A stretch of DNA of 64,000 bases from Dolomedes plantarius (GCA_907164885.2 OU015497.1:67095077-67159076); one strand, 5' to 3'; positions 1-11,769 are shown, counted from the first letter of the stretch. Translations and numbers: made by a program. Notes: a model not told the origin generated them from the letters alone.

Positions 1-1003
1 TGATCGTTGTATTTATTATAAATACATATTTTTGGGCATTAATTGCATACATTGACAGTTGAATTTAATTTGAATGTACTCCGTAGCGAAGTGAGGGTTT
101 TCCGCTAGTAACTAATAAAGAAGTTAAGTTTCTTACTCGAAACGTAATTTACAAGGAAAATTAGAATCTAACGAAGAACAGTGAACTTTCTATGATTTAT
201 TGCCTAGTCAGTGACCTGTGGCAAAGGTAAACAAATGCATTAAGTGGTATTCGTTGCTAAGTATACATTTAGCAAACACGTCGTTCGCCTTTGTCCGGTG
301 TCGTTTTTTAGCGAATATTTTCCTTCTTATTCTCATTCGCACACTCGTTTCACTCGATGTTATATTTATGTTCATAAAATGAATTCCCTTAAACTTTTTT
401 ATCCTAGAAAATAGCTTTTATGTTTATTTTTTAAAATAATTAATTTTTTTACCATGATTTTATTAACTTGCTTTCTTGTGTGTGTGTTTGTCCCTTACAA
501 ATTTTGCAATCGATTTTTAACAAACCTCCCGGCTAGATAGACATTTGAAACTTTTAGAATACCTCAGAACACGATGACAATGCATTTGTTAATACCTTTT
601 AGCCATATTTAAGCAGAATTAAATTAATTTTCAGTCTTTTTTAGTTGATTTTGTTTTGTAGATTGGTGCAGCCATCTATCACCCGGAACGGGAACGAAAA
701 GTTAAATGCAAGTTAACTTCCAATTAACTTCATTTTCTTTCAAGTTGATGGGATAATTCATGAAACAAACTTTAAAAAAATATTTATTAATACATAGAAT
801 TGTCAAGTTTATATGATTCAATAGAAAATTAAAAAACATGGTATATAAAAAGTTCTTTTTATCTTGTAATTATCAATGTTGTATTTCAAAATTATCGTAC
901 TCAACCACGTGAATACTGAATATATAACAAATCAAATATAAATATTTATGTACTAACAGAAAGAAAGTTTCATTATGTTGATTTGGATGTTTTAAAAATT
1001 CTA
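1..1003. other. AT-rich non-coding DNA, no gene seen
   Basis: No open frame, RNA gene or transposon protein is recognisable here. The sequence is AT-rich with scattered homopolymer runs. I see no repeat shared with the rest of the window. Confidence 0.6.
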
Positions 1004-1249
1004 TGGTGCCCGCTATAAAGGGCTGAAGTCAAAAAATGGGATTTTCAGATATTTGTTAGTATTGATAAATTTTAAAAAATATCTTTTGACTTGTATAAAA
1101 GGCTTAAATCTACCACTTTTGTATACAAAGTCCATTTGTTTGTACAAAACAATCAAGTCCAAATTATTGTTCTTCGTTTTGTATAAAAGCCAATAACTTG
1201 GTATATTTAAATCACTGTTTTTGACTTAAGCCCTTTATACCGGACACCT
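1004..1249. mobile_element. MITE with ~31-bp terminal inverted repeats and TA flanks
   Basis: The left end reads GGTGCCCGCTATAAAGGGCT followed by GAAGTCAAAAA. The right end, reverse-complemented, reads GGTGTCCGGTATAAAGGGCT followed by TAAGTCAAAAA, so the two ends form an imperfect inverted repeat of about 31 bp. A TA dinucleotide lies on each side (1002-1003 and 1250-1251), which fits Tc1/mariner-type insertion. The 246-bp body is AT-rich with no coding capacity and has further partial copies of a TATAAAAGGCTT-like motif. The inverted repeat is seen directly; the superfamily is inferred from the TA flanks only. Confidence 0.75.
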
Positions 1250-1827
1250 TAGAATTATAAATTAATATTAAGAAAAAGTTAAAAACTGGCCATTTTGAAA
1301 TTATAATAGTTTAATATTAGGACGTGTTTTATTTTTATCTGAATTGCACTATCAAAAAGGTGCCCAATTAACTAAAGAGAACTTCTCTCTAAATTGATGT
1401 ATATTTTTATAAATTTACGCGTAATTACTAGTTTCTTAAGATAAATTTAATTCATTCTATTTTTATAAGAAAACTAATTTTACTAAGAAATTTTCCAAAT
1501 TACATTCAGATTTAAACGCCCAGTCACTTGTAGAAAATGCAAGAAATTACTTCAATTGATTATTTTTAAATAAATGGTTTGTATATGACAAATTATCCCC
1601 ATGTCTTGAGTCACAACCATACACGACAGTTTTCCATTTCCTTCTAATGATTTCCGAGATTGATGACTAAGCGTTCAGAACAACATGCATCTCTAGTGCG
1701 TGAAATATGACATTATGTACGCCCTGCATTTAAAGCTTTAAAAATACCAAAACGAAAATTCGAAACTGTTGTTCAGTGACAAGAGTACAGTTTCCTACCG
1801 ATTGTTAAAATTTCTGAAGGTTTGTTG
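1250..1827. other. AT-rich non-coding DNA, nothing recognised
   Basis: No gene, repeat or mobile element could be supported in this stretch. Confidence 0.55.
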
Positions 1828-2209
1828 CTCATGGGGGGAAAAAGGTATGGATGTATCGATGTTTGTCCTTCACTTAAAAGTTTATCTTGCGTCTACTTGT
1901 TTTTTACTTTTTGAAAAGGTTGTTTAAAAGGCGTTGTATAACAATGTTAAATGCTGCATTTTAGTTAGCTTGTATGTATTGTTCGAATAATCAAAATGAT
2001 GATGCTAAAGTTTTACATCTGACATTAAAAATATTTGTATATGTCAGTGAAACATTTTTAAGTTTTAATAGACAATTCCACATATTATATGGATTATTTG
2101 CAGCTTTTTTACCGTATGCATTTTTAACATATAAACCAAATATATGCTCTCTACTTAAAAAAAAAAATAGAGAGAAAATTTTAAAAATATGTACAACTTA
2201 AGGCTGATG

Positions 2210-2868
2210 TGTACTAACCATATTGGATTCACTCACCTCAATGTTAATCTATGGAGAAAATTTGTCCAAAGAAAGCTGGCTTGGATTTAAAACCCTTTCA
2301 CGGGAGTCTCTCGCACTGTGCGAACACCTAAATCTAGTTTCCTTTCACTTGCATTCTATGTATTCCAGTTAAATGAGAAGAAAAATTGTTAGTGCTGCCA
2401 TCTCTTATCAGTTTAAAGAAGCAAAAACATTTTGCAATCTTTAATTGGAAATTTTTTCAAGTTTTTTTTAGGCTTAAAAAAAATCGGAGAAAAAATCTGC
2501 CCGTGCAAACGGGGGATGTGATTGCCCCTGAAAGGGTTATTGTTTTTATTTCAAATGTATTCCGTAATTGAGCAAGAAATTTTACACCTTAGGGTGTTTT
2601 CGTTTTTTAAAAAAATGAAAACAATATTTTTAAATTTAAATTATTCGGGGGGGGGGTACCTGGTATAATTTGTTTTACTTGCTGATAAATTCCTTTGTTG
2701 GGCGAAATTTATATAATATAAATCTTGTTGCAAGGTGCAGAAAAGTTCACGCTAGCTGAAAATATTTTTATTGGATTATCAGCATTCATGTAGCTGTAAA
2801 TAGATGACAATTTTTCTCCATAGGTTAATAAAGAGGGGAGAGAATCCAATAGGGTTAGTACATAGAAG
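2210..2868. mobile_element. TIR element inserted in tandem copy 1
   Basis: The left end (about 2212-2262) and the reverse complement of the right end (about 2817-2868) match imperfectly over about 50 bp, starting TGTACTAACC, continuing TATTGGATTC and ending CTATGGAGAAAA. Comparison with tandem copies 2 and 3 shows that this block is extra, with TAAGG-like sequence at both junctions as a possible target duplication. The interior has no recognisable transposase, so it is a non-autonomous element of uncertain superfamily. Confidence 0.7.
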
Positions 2869-3284
2869 CATAAGGGACTATTTTAGAATTTCCCCAATTT
2901 ATCACTGGATTCCATACCAGTAATGCTTGTACCCGTTATTTTATTCGAAAGCTTGGCATATCCAAAGCACCAGTAAACGTTTATGAATGTTTATGAATGG
3001 ATTCTTTCATGTTTGTTGATCATGCGGTAAAGGCATGAATGTATCGATGGTTTGTCCCTGACTTAGGTCTATTTTTGTGCTTACTTTTTTTTTACTCTTT
3101 GAGAAGGTTGTTTAAAATGCGTTGTTTAACAATGTTAAATGTTGCAATCTAGTCAACTTGTTTGTATTGCTCAAGAAATCCGAAAGATGTGACATATAAG
3201 AATAGTTAAAATAGTTTTATGTGTCATGGTAAAATTCATTAGTTTGCAATAGAAAAATCTAAATATTGTTGTCTTCACATTAAC

Positions 3285-3500
3285 TTGGAAATGTCCACTA
3301 TCGGTGGATCTACTTTACCATCCGTTTCACGTGTACGTAAGAGGTCAAAAAGGAGGCTTATTAATTAAAAACAAACAATTTATTCGGCAGCTTTAGAGCA
3401 TGACCGTTCTCTTCCGTTTCTCTTCTACATCTTCGCTCTTAACACGTCACCAGCGCTCACAGCGCCATCTCACCAAACTTGGCAAGCAAATAGTTTTAAC
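3285..3500. other. GC-richer insertion in tandem copy 2
   Basis: Sequence absent from tandem copies 1 and 3, clearly richer in G and C than its surroundings. It has no open frame of note. It may be an LTR or SINE fragment, but no diagnostic motif was found. Confidence 0.35.
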
Positions 3501-4255
3501 AATATTATCTAGATTATTTTCAACATATTTTACGAAATGTATTTATAACACATAAACCATTTTATGCTCTTTATCATTAAAATATGTTAATATAGAAAAC
3601 TTTAAAATGATGTTTAACTTAAAGGAATATTTCAGAATACCATCGGTAATCATAGAATTTCATAACAGTAAAGCTTTTGCCCGTTATTGTAAACCTAAAA
3701 TGGGTGTATCCAAATAAACAATAGGCAGGTAAAAGGGTGTTTGTATGGATATACTGATATTTGTTGCTCATGGGGAAAAGAATGGATGTATTGATGTTTG
3801 TCCATCAAAAAAAGTCTTTTTTGTGCTTATTTGGTTTTTTACTTCTTTGAAAAGATTGTTTAAAATCCGTTGTTTAACAATATTAAATTTTGCATTCATG
3901 TCAGCTTATCTGTTTTCCTCAAAGATTCAACCATATCGATGGATCTAAAGTTTTATATCAGATCAATTAAATTAATTGTAAATGTGAAAATTCATGTGTT
4001 TGCAATAGAAAATTCCAAATATTGTCAGCATTATATGCAACTTATTTTACCAAATTTACTTTAAACATATAAACCATTATACGCTCTTTATTATTAAAAA
4101 TATCACTATGGAAATTTTATATAAATATACAACTTGAGAGAATATTTGATAATTTCACCGGTTAACCGTAGAATTCCATATCAGTAATGATTTAACACGT
4201 TATTTTAAACCGAAGCTGGGCATATCCAAATCAACAGTGGGCAGTTAAAAGTTGC

Positions 4256-4936
4256 AGCAATGTCATCACTGAGTGAAATCTCCTGGGAAACCATCCAAAT
4301 TAAATGAACGGGGGCCGTACCGTGTTTATCGATGTGACAGTTTGCGTGCTCTACATGCAACCTAGTGTCGCTATTATGAATGCAAAACAATGCTTGTTGA
4401 AGTGTGTTTTCAGTTGTTAGTGTACATAAAATGATTTTAAATAAGTGATTAGTGAGGATGAAATTCGTGATTCACTGTTCCATTCCACTTTGCATATTTA
4501 ACAGTAGAAGCCCTCGAAAGATTTATTAAGGACTGTCAAAACTAACTTACACACAGAAAGTTTTCTGTCAAGTATAAAGTGGGATATTGTTTTACCTGGA
4601 TAATATCAGCTTATTAGTCATTATGACTAGATCTGTGGACTAGAATCAGTGATCATATATTCTGTACAATTACGCCATTTATACTGTTGCATATTATGAT
4701 ACATCTTAATGCCTCTATGCACAAAGATGGGTAATCTTCAAAATCTTCAAAAGGTAAATCACATACGTGATGAAATGAAGACTGGTGAAGATTAATGCAA
4801 TGGGTGTAGAAGACATTAGAACTATAATATATGTGAACCGTTGGTGATTTTGTTGATATGCGCTCCATCATTCTAATAAGATTGGCGGGTTCCCTAATTC
4901 TAGGAAACTGGGCCAGTGAGCGTAGTAAAGGAGAGA

Positions 4937-4938
<2 letters not shown>
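4256..4938. other. Non-coding DNA, nothing recognised
   Basis: Short open frames occur here but none resembles a known protein, and none has a gene-like context. No repeat shared with the rest of the window was noticed. Confidence 0.5.
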
Positions 4939-5028
<90 letters not shown>

Positions 5029-5054
5029 ATGTATATGTATGTATATGTATATAT
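4939..5054. repeat. Compound microsatellite (TA)n(TG)n
   Basis: About 38 TA units run to about 5014, followed by GT units and a decayed GTATAT tract. It directly abuts a mariner-like terminus at 5055. Confidence 0.98.
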
Positions 5055-5420
5055 ACAGGGTGTCCATAACTAAAGTCCCACTTTCAAAAGTCTGCAAAAA
5101 AAGAACCACTGGTCAGAATAACTTCAAATTTAAACTGAATTTACTGGAAGAAGGGGGAAACGAGTTGGAATAATAAAAAAAGTTCCAAAATGTATCAATA
5201 GATGGCGCTGTAAGCGGCATAACGAAAGTGGATTCCGCTACAAGTGACATTTTGAATCGAAATACGACGGCTTTGGCATGAGTTACACAGTAAACCAACT
5301 GTAGTGTTCAATGTGCAATGTTCAATGTGTGTTTGGGTCGTTTAACGGAAAAAATGACTTCCAAGTCAGTCAACAGTTGTGGCACTGTTATTGGAAAGCC
5401 CATTCACCACGGCAAGGTCG
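5055..5420 (+). mobile_element. 5' end of a mariner-like element (remnant)
   Basis: The segment begins TA|CAGGGTGTCCATAACTAAAG, which has the same layout as the reverse complement of a terminus near 15675 (CAGAGTGGTTATAATTAAAG). A TA dinucleotide precedes it, as expected for mariner insertion. No intact transposase follows. The assignment rests on the shared terminus and the TA flank, and the right boundary is arbitrary. Confidence 0.5.
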
Positions 5421-5510
5421 TGCAACATTGGATGGGAAAAATTGGTTTTTAATTGTCCTTGGGCCAAAAACCGCATAAAAAGCACATAATGATTCGGATT
5501 GTATTGTATT

Positions 5511-5542
5511 GTACAGTACAGTACAGTACAGTACAGTACAGT
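5511..5542. repeat. (GTACA)n pentanucleotide microsatellite
   Basis: Six or so uninterrupted units of GTACA, preceded by two or three TTGTA-like units. Confidence 0.95.
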
Positions 5543-5738
5543 GTTGGAAATTGATTTATGAAAACACGGATTTTTAGCAAAAACTTCTTTAATAATCTTT
5601 AGAAATGAATAAAATTTCATACATTATAAATGCTATGTATAACAAATGATTTACAAAAATTAAATTTCATACATAATAATAAACAAAAACATAAGGTCAA
5701 AAATTAGATTTCCGTAACATACACACATGGAAATTGAT

Positions 5739-6126
5739 TTATGAAATATCACATTCCATTGAAATTAGTAGAAGGCAAAGCCGCCTTTCTTCATCAAAGT
5801 TTATTTTATTATAGATGACATTGACAAAACAAGATTTTTTTATGTACTTCTGATCAATTAGTTTCCAGTTTTGACAGATTGAAGCTTTCAATTCTACAAG
5901 GGATGTGTAATGTGTACTGCATCCCATCTACTTAAACCATTCGAATAAGCTGTCCCCAAACGTTTTCTATGGGGTTCAAATCAGGACTATTTGGGGGATA
6001 ATCTAAAATAACAATATTCTGTTCGTCAAACCAATCTTTCATAGCATTTGGAGTGAGAATACTTGTATTGTCTTGCATGAAGATGTAATCTAAACTATAA
6101 TATTGCCATGCAAGTGAATGCATCAT
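5739..6126 (-). pseudogene. Tc1/mariner transposase, 3' half, decayed
   Basis: On the minus strand, 6126 to 5932 encodes a piece with the two conserved C-terminal catalytic blocks of Tc1-type DDE transposases: an FMQDN block carrying the second Asp, and SPDLNPIENVW carrying the catalytic Glu. The spacing between them is right for DD34E. A shift of frame near 5930 then leads into 5927-5739, whose VELKASI..W..IDQKYIKK pattern is the expected C-terminal helix. The N-terminal DNA-binding domain and the first Asp are not recognisable upstream (6127-6314 is open but unlike the family). A possible terminal motif, CAGTGTTGG, lies at about 5540. This is a dead fragment that cannot make active enzyme. 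Confidence 0.85.
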
Positions 6127-6429
6127 TCCTCTAAATTTACATGATGTCCGAGAGTTCTCTCTAATGCTTTGGTTTTACTCATAAGTTTACAATATTTCTT
6201 CCTCTTCCGTTTCCAAATCAACGTCATTGTCACAATTATTCCGGACCCGAACATCTGACACATCACGAAAACACAAAAATCACGAGACATGATGATTTGA
6301 AGCATGTTCACCACGAAAATAAAAACCAGCGCCGACGTTCGAATTTTTCACACGCACTAAATTTTTCTTCTTTCACAGTACGCCGAAGTACGTCAATCAC
6401 GTACTGATTGACGATCACACTTTTTGGCG

Positions 6430-7369
6430 ACGCAGAATAAAAACATTGGCGGAGGAAAAATCTGGTCGAAACATGCGACTAAAAAGAAACTGTTGGAACG
6501 AGACTCTGAAAACGCCTAAATGCGCTCGGCCCTGGGTAGCCAAACACACACGAAGAAAGCAGGGGGAAAAATCTGTCCCAGTTTTCGATAAAAACATCGC
6601 AGGCTTGAAGGTCATAATGTACTGTGAATCCATTGGAACTCTTCACGGCAGAGGTAACTATCCTCGCCGACTTATATGTAATATCCTTGCTGACTTATAT
6701 GTAATATCCTTGACCGGACGAAGCTCAACAGGCCCGTACTTCCTAGTTTTTTGGATCCGGGTCAAGTCGTAGCCGAGTTGATCTTACTGTGTAGTCGTAC
6801 CGGAACAGGCAATGGCGAGTGACTGGGAAGGGCTTAGGAATACAGTCCAGGCGAATAATACAGACATCTAAATTGATGGAACAGTCTCTTTATTTTCACC
6901 GTATTTTCGATGATTAAATATACTTCATTATCTATACACTGCATACTTAGTTTCGGATTAACATGCGTGAAAAGTATCGTTCGGGGACCGTTTATCGGGA
7001 AGAATCCCGGCGACGCAACGCCGCGAGTTATTTGACGGAGAGCTCAAAATCACGTCACGTTAGGTTAAGAGCAGACAAAAAAGACAACCGAGGCTCGAAA
7101 ATCTCCCGCCCGAGTACGGGTCTATAAAGCTTCTAATTTGTCAGAAATGGACACCTGATTAAGTCGCGTCATATGAGGTGATGGACTCGCGAGGCCCGTT
7201 ATATAATGCTTATATAATAGTACGCGCGTGCAACCGCTTTAGGGGAAAAATAGATTTATATTGGTTGAATTTAGGTCCCAATCCAAGCTTAAGGGGATGT
7301 ATTCTGTTGCAATAAGATAAACGAATTTGGAAAAAGCATGTTAGGAGTATTTAAAAGGATTAAAATTTG

Positions 7370-7373
<4 letters not shown>
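6430..7373 (-). other. GC-richer segment, possible minus-strand LTR
   Basis: This stretch is visibly richer in CpG than its surroundings. On the minus strand an AATAAAGAG polyadenylation-like signal occurs near 6890, downstream of a TATATAA-like motif near 7200-7215. That would suit a solo LTR, but I could not define termini or a target duplication. No reading frame resembles a known protein. Confidence 0.3.

Positions 7374-7403
<30 letters not shown>
7374..7403. repeat. (TA)n microsatellite
   Basis: Fifteen or so uninterrupted TA units. Confidence 0.95.
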
Positions 7404-7405
<2 letters not shown>

Positions 7406-7889
7406 TTCCCCAGTTACGATCCTTGGAGGGGATAAAACGCCCCTTGGTTTTTCACTCCACTAGGGCAGAGTGTTTGTATTCTGTTTTCGTTATGTTGTGT
7501 TAAGATAGTACAAATATCATGATGTGGCTTATTGACCTAGTGTCGACGATTAAGTGAATATGGTCGGAACTATGGAAAACTTGTTATTCACTGTATATAG
7601 TAAGAGAGTACAATTGCTTGAGACCCCCCTTTGAGTTAAGTTTAGCATGTTACCTTTCGAGGGGATTTTGGGGAACAGCTGAGACTATAACAATTTCTCA
7701 CTCAGCTTGAAAGTCACCGTGAAGACCGCCAAAATATATGAAAATCACGCCTTACAAAAGATGTAATTAGTCAAGATTTAAAGGGTAAAAGGGATCATTG
7801 TAGTGTCTTTACTTAGTAATTATTATGCTACATGCTGCAGGTTGCCGCTTTGTTGCGATTAAAGAGGGTATGATAAAATATTCTTCTCA
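7404..7889. other. Non-coding DNA, nothing recognised
   Basis: No gene or repeat family member could be supported. Confidence 0.5.
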
Positions 7890-8250
7890 GTGGGCCAGAG
7901 GTATCCTAGTGGTAGCGTGTCGACTTTCAGTGAAGAGGGTGCTCAGATCAATTCCTGACACGCGCCATTAAATACCTCAGTGTTCTAGGCCGGATATGGG
8001 TACATTAAGTTTGCAGACCGGAATGTCCATCTTCTAGGTCAGAGAGGATGGGAGAGGGTACGCCCCCCAGATGTATTCCACGGGTTTGCTCGGTCAAAAT
8101 TGAGGTGGCATCTGTCTAAATCGGACTCTAACCCTTGGGATGTCTTTATAATCCGGAGCCGCACCCCTGAGCCCACTAGCCTATATATACCTGATCTGGA
8201 ATACAGTCCGGTCAAGTGGCATTAGAAACAATAACAGCAACTATTTCCAG
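7890..8250 (+). mobile_element. tRNA-derived SINE-like element, family 1
   Basis: The first 75 bp look like a tRNA-type pol III promoter: an A-box-like TAGTGGTAGCGTG at about 7908 and a B-box-like CAGATCAATTCC at about 7943. A tRNA-unrelated body rich in C and G follows. A piece of the body (GGTCAAAATTGAGGTGG, about 8087) recurs with one change at about 28993. The 3' limit is a guess. A degenerate host tRNA is less likely because no full cloverleaf can be drawn. Confidence 0.55.
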
Positions 8251-8816
8251 TGTCCAAGGCTGAATACGACAACATATCTCTTAGTTGAAATGGATAATTC
8301 CGAGGCTGAATACGACTAGTAATCTCTTAAGTGAAATAGATCCCCTTTTAAGACATTAAGCCTAACGATCATTTTCTCGGTTTAGCTGCTCTAAGGGAAA
8401 AATTAAAATATTATTTTGAAAATTACTCCTGTATTGCAAGCAATTGTTTCAGTAACTGTAATCAAAGGTTTTTAAATACTAAGGAAATGTAAGATAAATC
8501 CTCTTTAAATGATTGCAATGCTATTTAAATGGATCAATGTGTAGTTCCTCCAATTTAATAAACAGTGTATGAACATTATGTTGGGCCGAAAAATAATTTT
8601 TTTTTCGGAAACGGCTAGTTAAAAAAAAGTTGTCACACTTATAGATAAGAAAAACCGCAAAAAAAATTTTGTGAAAAAAATATATCTCCCGATCGCGCAT
8701 TCACTTTGAAATAATGAAAAAAATAAGAAAATCAATTTTTTTCAGCAGTTTTTTAAAAGCTCTGATATAATGCATTTCAAATGCAATAGTTCGCAATGTT
8801 TAGTAAAAGGGTCTTT
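8251..8816. other. AT-rich non-coding DNA
   Basis: No gene found. It lies between the SINE and the left arm of the large inverted repeat. Confidence 0.5.
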
Positions 8817-9405
8817 CATTAATGACTATTGAAAATTGGATTAAAAATAAATAAATCTAGATAAGAATAACTAAAATGTTCAGAACAAAAGGCAATTAAT
8901 GACATTAAAGTAGTGAAAGTAACGTTCTGTAGCAATTACAGAAATTAAAAACATGTTTCAAGTTTTTAACTTTAGAAATTAGTCTATGCATTTCAACAGT
9001 TTTAGTATTTTAATTTTGATGCAAATTTTATTTCGACCAAGAAAGGTTAGCATTACAATGAAACAATTATACTTTCATTGGAGATACTTATTCAATTTGA
9101 AATTATTTATATGCTTAAGTCGAATTATATAATGTTTTTATACATGCCATTATTTCTACTGTAATGTAAAATAAAAAAATAATCTCGACTGATTTCGAAA
9201 CCATGAATAAATTGTTACCTAGACGGATATACTTCAATTTAATTAGACGATGCACCGAAGTGTCTAATTAAAGGAATGGATCTCACTGATGTCTGACTTC
9301 GGTGATTTCAAAAGATATTTTGCTAATAATTAATAAGATGTTCACTGTAGTTTTTGATATTTCTATAATTTAATGAATTCTTAATTATTTTTTTAATTAG
9401 TTCTA
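8817..9405 (+). repeat. Left arm of a large (~590-bp) inverted repeat
   Basis: This arm is an imperfect reverse complement of about 11770-12372. Matching anchors include CATTAATGACTATTGAAAAT at the outer edge, AAAGTAGTGAAAGTAACGTT, ATGAATAAATTGTTACCTAG, and GCTAATAATTAATAAGAT near the inner edge. By eye identity is high, with scattered substitutions and small indels. Neither arm codes for protein. The arms may be the long TIRs of a DNA transposon (Mutator-like and foldback elements have TIRs of this length) or an inverted duplication. Confidence 0.85.
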
Positions 9406-9587
9406 ATCAGTATAATAATTTATAGAAAGGAAATTTCCAATTAATCTTTATTTTATTTTATTTTCCATATTTTTTAATCTATGTATTTCTTTTGAGCTTA
9501 TTAAAATCGCAATAAAGTAAATCTATTAAATCCCTTCTGTGTTGTTTAGCGTGTTATCGTCGGAATGACTGAGGTTACTTATTTTAA

Positions 9588-10175
9588 CATTAGAAAGACG
9601 GCTGCCGTCATTTTGACAGTTTCGGACATGCTGTTAAGCACCATGTCTGTATTTATGTCCTCAGGCTTCTGAAATTCTATGACTTTTTCTAATTTTACGC
9701 GAAATATGCACACACATTTACAAAATTATATTCGATAGTAAAGACGGGGAGAAAATGTGTTGTATACCTACTAAGACTGAAAGCCGTCGATTTGACGGCA
9801 ATATAGAAAACAGGCAGAAATATTTAAAATTATACCGGAAAAAGGGTAGTTACTTTTCGCCTCTTCCCCCTTTTGCAAATAACAGAAATATTGGCTCTTC
9901 GGAAATATTGGTGTTGAAAACTAAGGGCTGCTCAAACCCTGCATATATTTGTACGGATAAACCATACCAGGTTGCCAATTCGGCATACCTGTATAAAAAT
10001 GTATCTAAATATATACTATTTTATTATATATTGGTATGAAATTGTTAAAAATTTAAAGTATTTAACCGTTTAAAAAATAAAAAATAAATATTTTAAATTC
10101 TTGATTTTATTTCTAACCTTGAAAATGACGGCGTTCAGTCGTTTTAGTAAGAAAAAAATTCCCGTCTTTCTAGTG
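9588..10175. mobile_element. Short piggyBac-type element with TTAA duplication
   Basis: The left terminus CATTAGAAAGACGG follows TTAA at 9584-9587. The right terminus, reverse-complemented, reads CACTAGAAAGACGG and is followed by TTAA at 10176-10179. Precise TTAA target duplication and subterminal repeats (GCCGTCatTTTGAC-like motifs at about 9601, 9783 and 10126) are the piggyBac signature. The 588-bp interior has an open stretch at 9755-10039 that I do not recognise and that lacks any conserved transposase block. It is probably non-autonomous. Confidence 0.8.
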
Positions 10176-10312
10176 TTAAGGAGCACGTTGAACGTTGAGA
10201 GCATATTGTTAAGAAAATTGGTTGATTCCTTTTACTGCCAGCTACAATATGGTGTAATAGGATCAGTATAATAAAGTTTTAAATGAAAAAAAAAACAGAA
10301 TTCACATATATG

Positions 10313-10460
10313 GTGTGGTGGTTAGCGTTCTGATCCACCACGCAATGAGCTTGGGTTCAAATCACAAATAAGGGTTGGTGGTTTCCGTGTTGTCTCCTTC
10401 ATTTGGAGCAATGCTGGTTCACTTATATGGGGCTCCCATAATAAAGTATCCAACAAAACG
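10313..10460 (+). mobile_element. tRNA-derived SINE, family 2, copy 1
   Basis: An A-box-like GGTGGTTAGCGTTCTG at about 10316 and a B-box GGGTTCAAATC at about 10352 are spaced as in tRNA genes. The body runs through TTTCCGTGTTGTCTCCT and GGGGCTCCCATAATAAAGTA. A second copy in opposite orientation lies at 21885-22027, confirming a dispersed family. No poly(A) or target duplication was resolved. Confidence 0.75.
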
Positions 10461-10992
10461 CAATGAATAGCAAAAGACGAATATCTCACAAAGTGCCTCC
10501 GCATTAGACATAAAATGAATAAGCTTTTTATTTCTAGATAGGAAGAAATAAAATAACGGACTTACAACTATCTAGAACATATACAAACTACACAGTAGTG
10601 AAGGTCGAACACCTAGTGAGAGATAGCTAAAACGTAGGCTCTGGAAAATAAGGTTTTAGAATTTACTTTAGGGTAGTTAATTACTGGATGTTTCCCAAAC
10701 CCAATCTTTGTTTAGTTATAATATAAGAAAAGGGAGTTTTCAAAATTGGTATGAATCTTGATTTTTCTAAAGATACACAGGGTAGGAAACTTTTCAGGGT
10801 AGAAAAATAAGGAATTGAGTTATCGTTATTGTCCGTCCACTTGTAATAAGTTTGTTGAAAAGTTTTCTCCACAATAATATTTCAATATTAGAAATGAATA
10901 TATACTCAAAGCATCCATTAGCAGACATTATGTATTTTTTATATCATCTGAGAAGTCAATACATATTTTTTTAAATGTTCCTTAGCCTTTAA
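10461..10992. other. AT-rich non-coding DNA inside the inverted repeat
   Basis: Nothing recognised between the SINE and the next piggyBac-type element. Confidence 0.5.
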
Positions 10993-11472
10993 CACCTTCA
11001 CTGCCATGAGCATCAGCGGGGGGTCTCAAAAAAATTTTACTCTGTGCCGTGATCATCACTCGTGGGTCACCGGTTTTATTGCATATTATGTTAAACAGAA
11101 TTTCCTGGGCAGTTCAGCAATGACTTTAATATGTTTGTAGGTGGCACTATACCATAACAGTTTTTTTAACAAAAATCAAACTTGGACACCCTGAGCCATC
11201 TATTATCGGCAGGGAAAATTTATTAGTAAAAATTTGCTATTTTCTCACTTCCCAGCCACGGCGGGCAGAAGGTTATAATTTTATATTTTTATGCTCAAAA
11301 CTATTGTTTTTATTCTGAAAAATGTAAGTTTTTGATTTTTTTCACAAAAATTATTTGTATTTTTCTGTATCTGTTATTTTAGGCTGAAATCTGTAAGTAT
11401 GGCATATCGGTGATATCTGTAAGTTTGGCATACCGGTGATCATTTTAACTTCCTATGGGGGCAGTGAAAGTG
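10993..11472. mobile_element. piggyBac-type MITE with TTAA duplication
   Basis: The left end CACCTTCACTGCC follows TTAA (10989-10992). The right end, reverse-complemented, is CACTTTCACTGCC and is followed by TTAA (11473-11476). The 480-bp body has no reading frame. The pair of termini and the exact TTAA sites identify a non-autonomous piggyBac-type element. Its termini differ from those at 9588, so it is a separate family. Confidence 0.82.
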
Positions 11473-11769
11473 TTAAAATTGATGACTTAAAAATGACTAC
11501 ACGTGTATAAATATGTAAAACAGAATAGCGTCATTTTAAGCTAGCAATCAATATAAAGTGAGCAGCATTTTTTTGCCGTTTGATTGCTTTATAAAATGCG
11601 ATTAAGACATGTAACGCAAATAATTACTGGTAGCAAACATTTCTCAAACTCACTGAATACCAATAAATTTATAATTTCGAAAAATATCCCTTCGTATAAA
11701 TTATAAAAATATGCTCGAAATATGTAAGTACTAAGCACTTAAATTTGGCACAAAGAGGTAGAAAGAAAA

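Larger units (their letters stand above)
1828..4255. repeat. Degenerate tandem triplication of a ~0.5-kb unit
   Basis: Three diverged copies lie head to tail: about 1828-2990, 3019-3740 and 3765-4255. Each opens with a GCTCATGGGG-like start, a GGATGTATCGATG-like motif, a TTGTTTAAAA..CGTTG motif and a run near ACATATAAACCA, and closes with CATATCCAAA..CA. Copy 3 is uninterrupted (about 490 bp). Copy 1 is split by a TIR element (about 2210-2868) and copy 2 by a GC-richer segment (about 3285-3500). No coding potential is shared between copies. It could be an old local duplication or the body of an unrecognised repeat family. Confidence 0.7.

Noticed and set aside
2291..2537. Possible piggyBac MITE (CCCTTTCACGGG and its inverted counterpart)
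   Set aside because: The ends match over about 10 bp but TTAA is absent on both sides, so it is too weak for a feature.
4858..5109. Open frames of alternating Ile-Tyr on both strands
   Set aside because: They are translations of the (TA)n and (TG)n microsatellite. The same holds at 14985, 24518, 56629-56977, 61082 and 62660-62903.
9755..10039. 94-codon open frame inside the piggyBac-type element
   Set aside because: No conserved transposase block is visible and the end is AT-composition sequence. I do not call it a gene.
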